NCBI RefSeq assembly: GCF_001625015.1
Contig: NZ_LVWJ02000014.1
Coordinates: 434,001 to 498,000, forward strand
Reading direction: 5' to 3'
Source of the DNA: Lewinella sp. 4G2
GTDB lineage: Bacteria; Bacteroidota; Bacteroidia; Chitinophagales; Saprospiraceae
DNA length: 64,000 bases
A program made the translations under genes and the position numbers. Positions within the stretch are counted from its first letter, which is position 1. Each line of letters opens with the position of its first letter. The notes beneath the pieces were generated by a model, which worked only from the letters and a program-made list of their open reading frames with translations, was not told where the DNA came from and ran no database searches. Of this stretch, positions 60,059-64,000 are shown piece after piece.

Positions 60059-61870
60059 GTGTCCAACAAAACCATCCAACTCCTCTCCTACGGTCTCTTC
60101 GCCTTAGCAGCGGCCATCGCCGCCTGGATGTACACCCGCGCCCAATCCCAACTCCTCTGGGGATACGCGCCGCTGTTACTCTACGTGAGCCTCTACGCGG
60201 GTGGTTTTCTCCTGGCTACTTACCGGAAGGATGGCACCGTTATCAAAAGGAACCTGCTGAGTGGTTGCGCGGGGCTTCTCCTGGGACTCGGCTTTCCCGG
60301 CCTGGTTCCCTTTCCCTTTCTACTGCTCGTTGCGCTGGTTCCCTTGATCTTACTGCAACTAGAATTGCAGGAGGCCAAAGCGCCCGTCAAAACGGTCTTC
60401 TTTCACGGCTTCAGCGCTTTCGTGCTCTATAATTTGCTGGCTACCTACTGGGTAACGAATACGGGCTTTTTCGCTGGCCTGTTTGCCGTTTTGGTCAACA
60501 GTTTACTGATGTGTATTCCGTGGCTGTTCTACTACTGGACGGCGCGACGCTCCCCCAGCATCGGCTACCTCGGCTTCGCGGCGGCCTGGCTTTCCTTCGA
60601 GTTGCTTCATTACAACTGGTCACTCAACTGGCCCTGGCTGACGTTGGGCAATGGCTTCATGCAGTTTCCGGAACTCGTGCAGTGGTACGAATGGACGGGC
60701 ATTTTCGGAGGTACGGCCTGGATCCTGGCGGCTAATTACCTCGGGGCAAAAGTCGTCGACGGCCTTTTCGGCAAGATCCTGAGCTCTTCGCCGGGCGCGC
60801 ACAAGCGGCCACTGCTACTGATGGCGTTCACGGTGATCCTGCCGATTTCCGCGTCCCTCGTGCGCTACTTTGCTTATCAATCTCCCGGTTACGAGCAGGT
60901 ATCCGTCGCTGCCATTCAGCCCAATTTCGAGCCTCACTTCGAGAAGTTCTCCGGCAACCAGGCCGCCCAGCTCGATACCTTTTTGCGCCTCAGCAAGGCC
61001 GCGTTGGATGAGGGGTCGGTGGATTACCTCATCTACCCGGAAACCAGCTTCAGCCGCATCGATGAGGACCGGGTGGACGACGCCATCGCCACCAAAGCAC
61101 TCCGCGACAACCTGACCGGGAAGGGTGCCCGCTACCTCATCACCGGCATCGACGCCTACCACATCTTTGCGGACGGCGAACCCTACACCGAAGCCGTGCG
61201 CTTCTTCGACCGCGGCCGCAACGGCACCATCGCCCTCGAGGCCATCAACGGCGCCGCCCAACTGGCATTGGATTCCACCCAAACGCCGACCCAAACTTAC
61301 CGGAAGGGCGTCTTCGTCCCCGGCGCGGAGAGCTTTCCGTTCAAGGACGTCCTCTTCTTCATGGAGCCCTTCGTCAACAGCCTCGGCGGCACCGTGGCCG
61401 GGCGGGGGACGCAGGCTACGCGGGATCCATTTACCTCCGAAACTGCCGCCATTGCGCCGGTCATTTGCTACGAATCCGTCTTCGGGGAATACTTCACCGG
61501 CTACGTCAAGGAGGGGGCTCAGGCGGCATTCGTCGTCACCAACGATGGGTGGTGGGACAACACGGCCGGCCACCGCCAACACCTCTGGCTCAGTAGTTTG
61601 CGGGCCATCGAAACCCGGCGCGCCGTCGTCCGCTCGGCCAATATGGGAGCCTGCGCCTTCATCGATCAACGCGGCCACGTGCAATCCCGCACCAGTTACG
61701 GCGAAGAAGGTCACCTGCGCGGCGAGATCACTCTCAACGACGAGCTCACCCTTTACGTCCGCTACGGCGACATCATTGCGCGCATCGGCGTCCTCGTGTT
61801 CCTCATGGTCCTGCTCGCCAACGTGGCGCGGACGATCCGGCCGGCGGCATTCGAAAAAGACGAAGCTTAG
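60059..61870 (+). CDS. lnt: Apolipoprotein N-acyltransferase
   Basis: 603 residues. Eight or so N-terminal membrane helices (1-230) precede a nitrilase-type periplasmic domain with the catalytic triad Glu328 (YPETSF), Lys416 (RKGVFVPGAE) and Cys470 (APVICYESVFGEYF). The hallmark ends NDGWWDNTAGHRQHLW and AIETRRAVVRSANMG follow. It adds the third acyl chain to lipoproteins at the inner membrane, which fits the lipoproteins seen nearby. Start GTG 60059 lies right after a repeat arm and has no obvious ribosome binding site, so the true start could be a little downstream. Confidence 0.94.
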   Translation: MSNKTIQLLSYGLFALAAAIAAWMYTRAQSQLLWGYAPLLLYVSLYAGGFLLATYRKDGTVIKRNLLSGCAGLLLGLGFPGLVPFPFLLLVALVPLILLQLELQEAKAPVKTVFFHGFSAFVLYNLLATYWVTNTGFFAGLFAVLVNSLLMCIPWLFYYWTARRSPSIGYLGFAAAWLSFELLHYNWSLNWPWLTLGNGFMQFPELVQWYEWTGIFGGTAWILAANYLGAKVVDGLFGKILSSSPGAHKRPLLLMAFTVILPISASLVRYFAYQSPGYEQVSVAAIQPNFEPHFEKFSGNQAAQLDTFLRLSKAALDEGSVDYLIYPETSFSRIDEDRVDDAIATKALRDNLTGKGARYLITGIDAYHIFADGEPYTEAVRFFDRGRNGTIALEAINGAAQLALDSTQTPTQTYRKGVFVPGAESFPFKDVLFFMEPFVNSLGGTVAGRGTQATRDPFTSETAAIAPVICYESVFGEYFTGYVKEGAQAAFVVTNDGWWDNTAGHRQHLWLSSLRAIETRRAVVRSANMGACAFIDQRGHVQSRTSYGEEGHLRGEITLNDELTLYVRYGDIIARIGVLVFLMVLLANVARTIRPAAFEKDEA

Positions 61871-61887
61871 TGGATTGTTGGTTCGTT

Positions 61888-61956
61888 GGTGCTTTGGTAC
61901 TTTGGTGGGCGGCTCCGGCGTTACTGCCGTACTGCCCACCAAAGTACCAAAGCACC
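61888..61956. repeat. Family F word-palindrome, copy F2
   Basis: A perfect 23-bp inverted repeat (61888-61910 and 61934-61956) of GGTGCTTTGGTACTTTGG type, with a 23-base GC-rich loop. It lies 18 bases past the lnt stop, in terminator position. Confidence 0.92.
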
Positions 61957-61992
61957 AAAGCACTACGATGAAGTTGTAATGTAGCTTAGGCA

Positions 61993-63759
61993 ATGAAGCT
62001 AAGTATCGTGTCCACAAATTTCTCTATCAAATTCGTACTCTTCTGGGCGCTGTCGCTGGTGCTAAGCAATGGGCAAGTAAACGGACAGGTCACCCTCGAA
62101 CTGAGTACCGACGGAAACACCTGGGAAATATCTCCTAAAACCTTCGCCGATAGTACGGACGTCCGAGCAGAGCTCTCCGAATGGAAGGACAAACAACTCG
62201 CCGGGGCCTACTGGGAAGCTTCCGTCGATACCCTCTACCGGACTGGCCCCCTGGCTTTCCGCGCCGTCACCCACACCGGCCCGCGTTACGTCTGGCGTGA
62301 ATTGCGGATCCCCGGCAATGACGTGATTCGGAAATGGGTGAAAAGGGCGGGGTACCGTCCCCAGCGCTACACCCGCAGCAGCGCCCTGGACCCGGATGAA
62401 TGGACGGAACTGCGCGACAGCATCGTGAGCCGCGCGGCGAACGACGGCTACCCCTTCGCAACCGTTGGCCTCGACAGCATCGAATGGCTCGCCCCCGGCG
62501 AACTAGCCGCCAGACTGAGCGTCCGGACCGGCCCCCTCATTCGCGTGGGTGACGTGCGCTATCCGGAAACGGCGCGGGTAAGGCCGCTCTTCCTGCAACG
62601 GTACCTGGGCCTCAGCCCGGGGGAACCCTACCGCCAAAAACAAGTCCGCCGCCTGAATGACCGGCTCGCCCAACTGCCCTACCTGAGCGTATCCGGCCCA
62701 CCGCGGATCAGCTTTGAGGACAGCCTGGCCTTCTTCGATCTGCAGCTAAAAAAGCGGTCCGCCAGCCGGTTTGATTTTGTGATTGGCGTCCTGCCCGGCA
62801 GTGGTACGGACGGCGGCATCCTCTTCACCGGCGACCTGAACGGGGAGCTGTATAATGGCTTCGGGCAGGGCGAACGGATCCTGGCCCGCTTCGAGCAACT
62901 CCGCCCCCAAACCCAGGAATTAGCGTTGCTGGTGGATTACCCCTACGTGCTCGGCCTCCCCTTCGGCTTCGAGGGGGAATTGGACTTGTACCGGCGGGAT
63001 TCGACCTTCCTCAACCTTAACTGGCGCGCCGCGGCGACCTACCTCCGCGAAGGAAACGACCGCCTCAGCCTCTTCTGGGAAAACCGGCGGACGATCATTC
63101 CCGGCCAGTCCGATCGGTCCGAAACGATCAACCCCATGCCCAACGATACGGCCGGGGTGCGCCGCTCCTTCTTCGGCATCAGCGCCAGCCGGGTGCGGAC
63201 GGACCGCCGCTTCAGCCCCCGCCGGGGTTACGCCGCCAACCTAAGTTTAGCCGCCGGCTTCCGCAAACTACTGGACGTACCCGAAGTGGACTCCCTACCC
63301 AACAACCGCGGCCAGATCAAACTGGAGGGCGGGGCGGATTACTACCTCCCAGCCTTTGGCGGAGTGGTCGTCTACGGTGGCCTCCGCGGCGCGGCCCTGT
63401 TTGGTCGGGACCAGGTCCTCATCAACGAACAGTTCCGCCTCGGCGGCGCCAACCTGCTGCGGGGGTTCGACGAGCAATCCATTTTTGCCCGCGACTACTT
63501 GGTGGCCACCCTCGAACTCCGTCTACTCCTCGGCGGTAACGCTTACCTCTACACCTTCGCCGACGCCGCCCGCGTCAACGGCCGTAACCAGACCCAACCC
63601 AAACTGGAAATCGATTACCCCCTGGGCTTCGGCGCCGGCGTCAATTTCGAAACCCGCGCCGGCATCTTCGGCCTCAGCCTGGCCCTCGGCCGCAGCAACG
63701 GCGTCCCCTTCGATGCCGGCAACCCAAAGGTCCACCTAGGCTACCTCAGCGTATTCTGA
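61993..63759 (+). CDS. Omp85/BamA-family outer-membrane protein
   Basis: 588 residues. A signal peptide (about 1-32, ending QVNGQ) is followed by one or two POTRA-like domains (about 100-240; RYVWRELRIPG, GPLIRVGDVRYPETARV, LGLSPGEPYRQKQVRRLNDRL) and a 16-strand type barrel. The Omp85 loop signature appears as RLGGANLLRGFDEQS (VRGF-like), and the protein ends with aromatic Phe (LGYLSVF), the outer-membrane signal. It is shorter than BamA (fewer POTRA domains), so it resembles TamA/surface-antigen homologues that insert or export outer-membrane proteins. It follows lnt by about 120 bases with a hairpin between. Confidence 0.88.
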   Translation: MKLSIVSTNFSIKFVLFWALSLVLSNGQVNGQVTLELSTDGNTWEISPKTFADSTDVRAELSEWKDKQLAGAYWEASVDTLYRTGPLAFRAVTHTGPRYVWRELRIPGNDVIRKWVKRAGYRPQRYTRSSALDPDEWTELRDSIVSRAANDGYPFATVGLDSIEWLAPGELAARLSVRTGPLIRVGDVRYPETARVRPLFLQRYLGLSPGEPYRQKQVRRLNDRLAQLPYLSVSGPPRISFEDSLAFFDLQLKKRSASRFDFVIGVLPGSGTDGGILFTGDLNGELYNGFGQGERILARFEQLRPQTQELALLVDYPYVLGLPFGFEGELDLYRRDSTFLNLNWRAAATYLREGNDRLSLFWENRRTIIPGQSDRSETINPMPNDTAGVRRSFFGISASRVRTDRRFSPRRGYAANLSLAAGFRKLLDVPEVDSLPNNRGQIKLEGGADYYLPAFGGVVVYGGLRGAALFGRDQVLINEQFRLGGANLLRGFDEQSIFARDYLVATLELRLLLGGNAYLYTFADAARVNGRNQTQPKLEIDYPLGFGAGVNFETRAGIFGLSLALGRSNGVPFDAGNPKVHLGYLSVF

Positions 63760-63774
63760 CCCCACACAAGACTA

Positions 63775-63840
63775 CCCGTCCCGAAGGGCCGGCCTACGTA
63801 GCGGTGGCACACCGTCAGGTGGCCCACTCTACAATGCGAC
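63775..63840. repeat. Family I block, isolated copy
   Basis: CCCGAAGGGCCGGCCTACG, then GTAGCGGTGGCACACCG, then GGTGGCCCACTCTAC: the same block as at 33467-33533 and 33664-33730, with substitutions. It follows the stop of the Omp85 gene and precedes the convergent gene at the window end. Confidence 0.82.
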
Positions 63841-63897
63841 GGTGGCCCAACCCACAATGCGACAACTACCCTTCCGATTAAACAAAGAATACCCACC

Positions 63898-64000
63898 CTA
63901 CCCCCTCCCAAAAAAAAGCCCCAAAACCGGCCCCGGCAACAACAACAAAAACAAGTACTCCGGCTCCACCCAGTCCACCGCGTACCCCAGTAGTTGCAGG
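63898..64000 (-). CDS. C-terminal end of a membrane protein gene (partial)
   Basis: 33 codons before a TAG, open to the window edge. They read QLLGYAVDWVEPEYLF followed by a hydrophobic LLLLPGPVLGLFFGRG tail, typical of a last membrane helix. The family cannot be identified from this fragment. It is convergent with the Omp85 gene. Confidence 0.5.
   Translation of the reverse strand, partial: LQLLGYAVDWVEPEYLFLLLLPGPVLGLFFGRG

Overview
The window looks like a piece of a Bacteroidota chromosome, most plausibly from the marine Saprospiria/Lewinella group. This is inferred from protein style only; no marker gene was searched. Supporting signs are type IX secretion (T9SS) C-terminal sorting domains, very large beta-helix and RHS surface proteins, tandem Skp/OmpH proteins, GIN-domain (DUF2807) and DUF5916 proteins, a two-subunit transketolase, and fairly GC-rich housekeeping DNA with several GTG and TTG starts.

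Layout. 1-2850 (minus): glutamate racemase (cut by the window edge), two OmpH/Skp-like periplasmic proteins and a cupredoxin-like exported protein. 3410-7420: a giant T9SS beta-helix adhesin. 7500-18950: a lower-GC accessory stretch with a small HTH protein, an S74-chaperone T9SS protein, a putative RHS toxin with its putative immunity gene, and an IS630-type element at the 5' end of the RHS gene. 18950-25800: RNase R, an acetyltransferase, a Kbp-like BON-LysM protein, split transketolase, HU and a mini-lipoprotein. 25800-31500: a DUF5916 outer-membrane protein, two GIN-domain proteins, a glycosyltransferase and a small acetyltransferase. 31600-38800: sigma-54, trigger factor, tRNA-Leu, a YdjM-like membrane protein and an ABC exporter. 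38800-45150: serine hydrolase, an AT-rich lipoprotein/CPBP-protease island, aminopeptidase P, a pseudouridine synthase and an unknown protein. 45400-54600: M29 aminopeptidase, a large L-domain-like surface protein, DUF2911, free-Met-sulfoxide reductase, ScpA, a class D beta-lactamase homologue and DUF1304. 54570-64000: sodium:solute symporter, an unknown, GMC oxidoreductase, RecO, Lnt, an Omp85-family protein and the 3' end of a membrane protein gene.

The most unusual content is in the repeats. (1) At least nine families of intergenic elements are present, most of them hairpins built from reiterated short words. They sit at gene 3' ends, and in eight genes they supply the stop codon, often with the last few residues. 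(2) One family occurs in four copies with conserved loop or spacers and compensatory stem changes, which suggests a selected structure. (3) A 16-base motif, GCGCTGNCGCRGGTGC, occurs ten times (eight exact, two with one mismatch). Seven copies are inside genes, always sense and in two reading frames. Three are 50-100 bases upstream of start codons, always antisense. These repeats are the best candidates for something undescribed.
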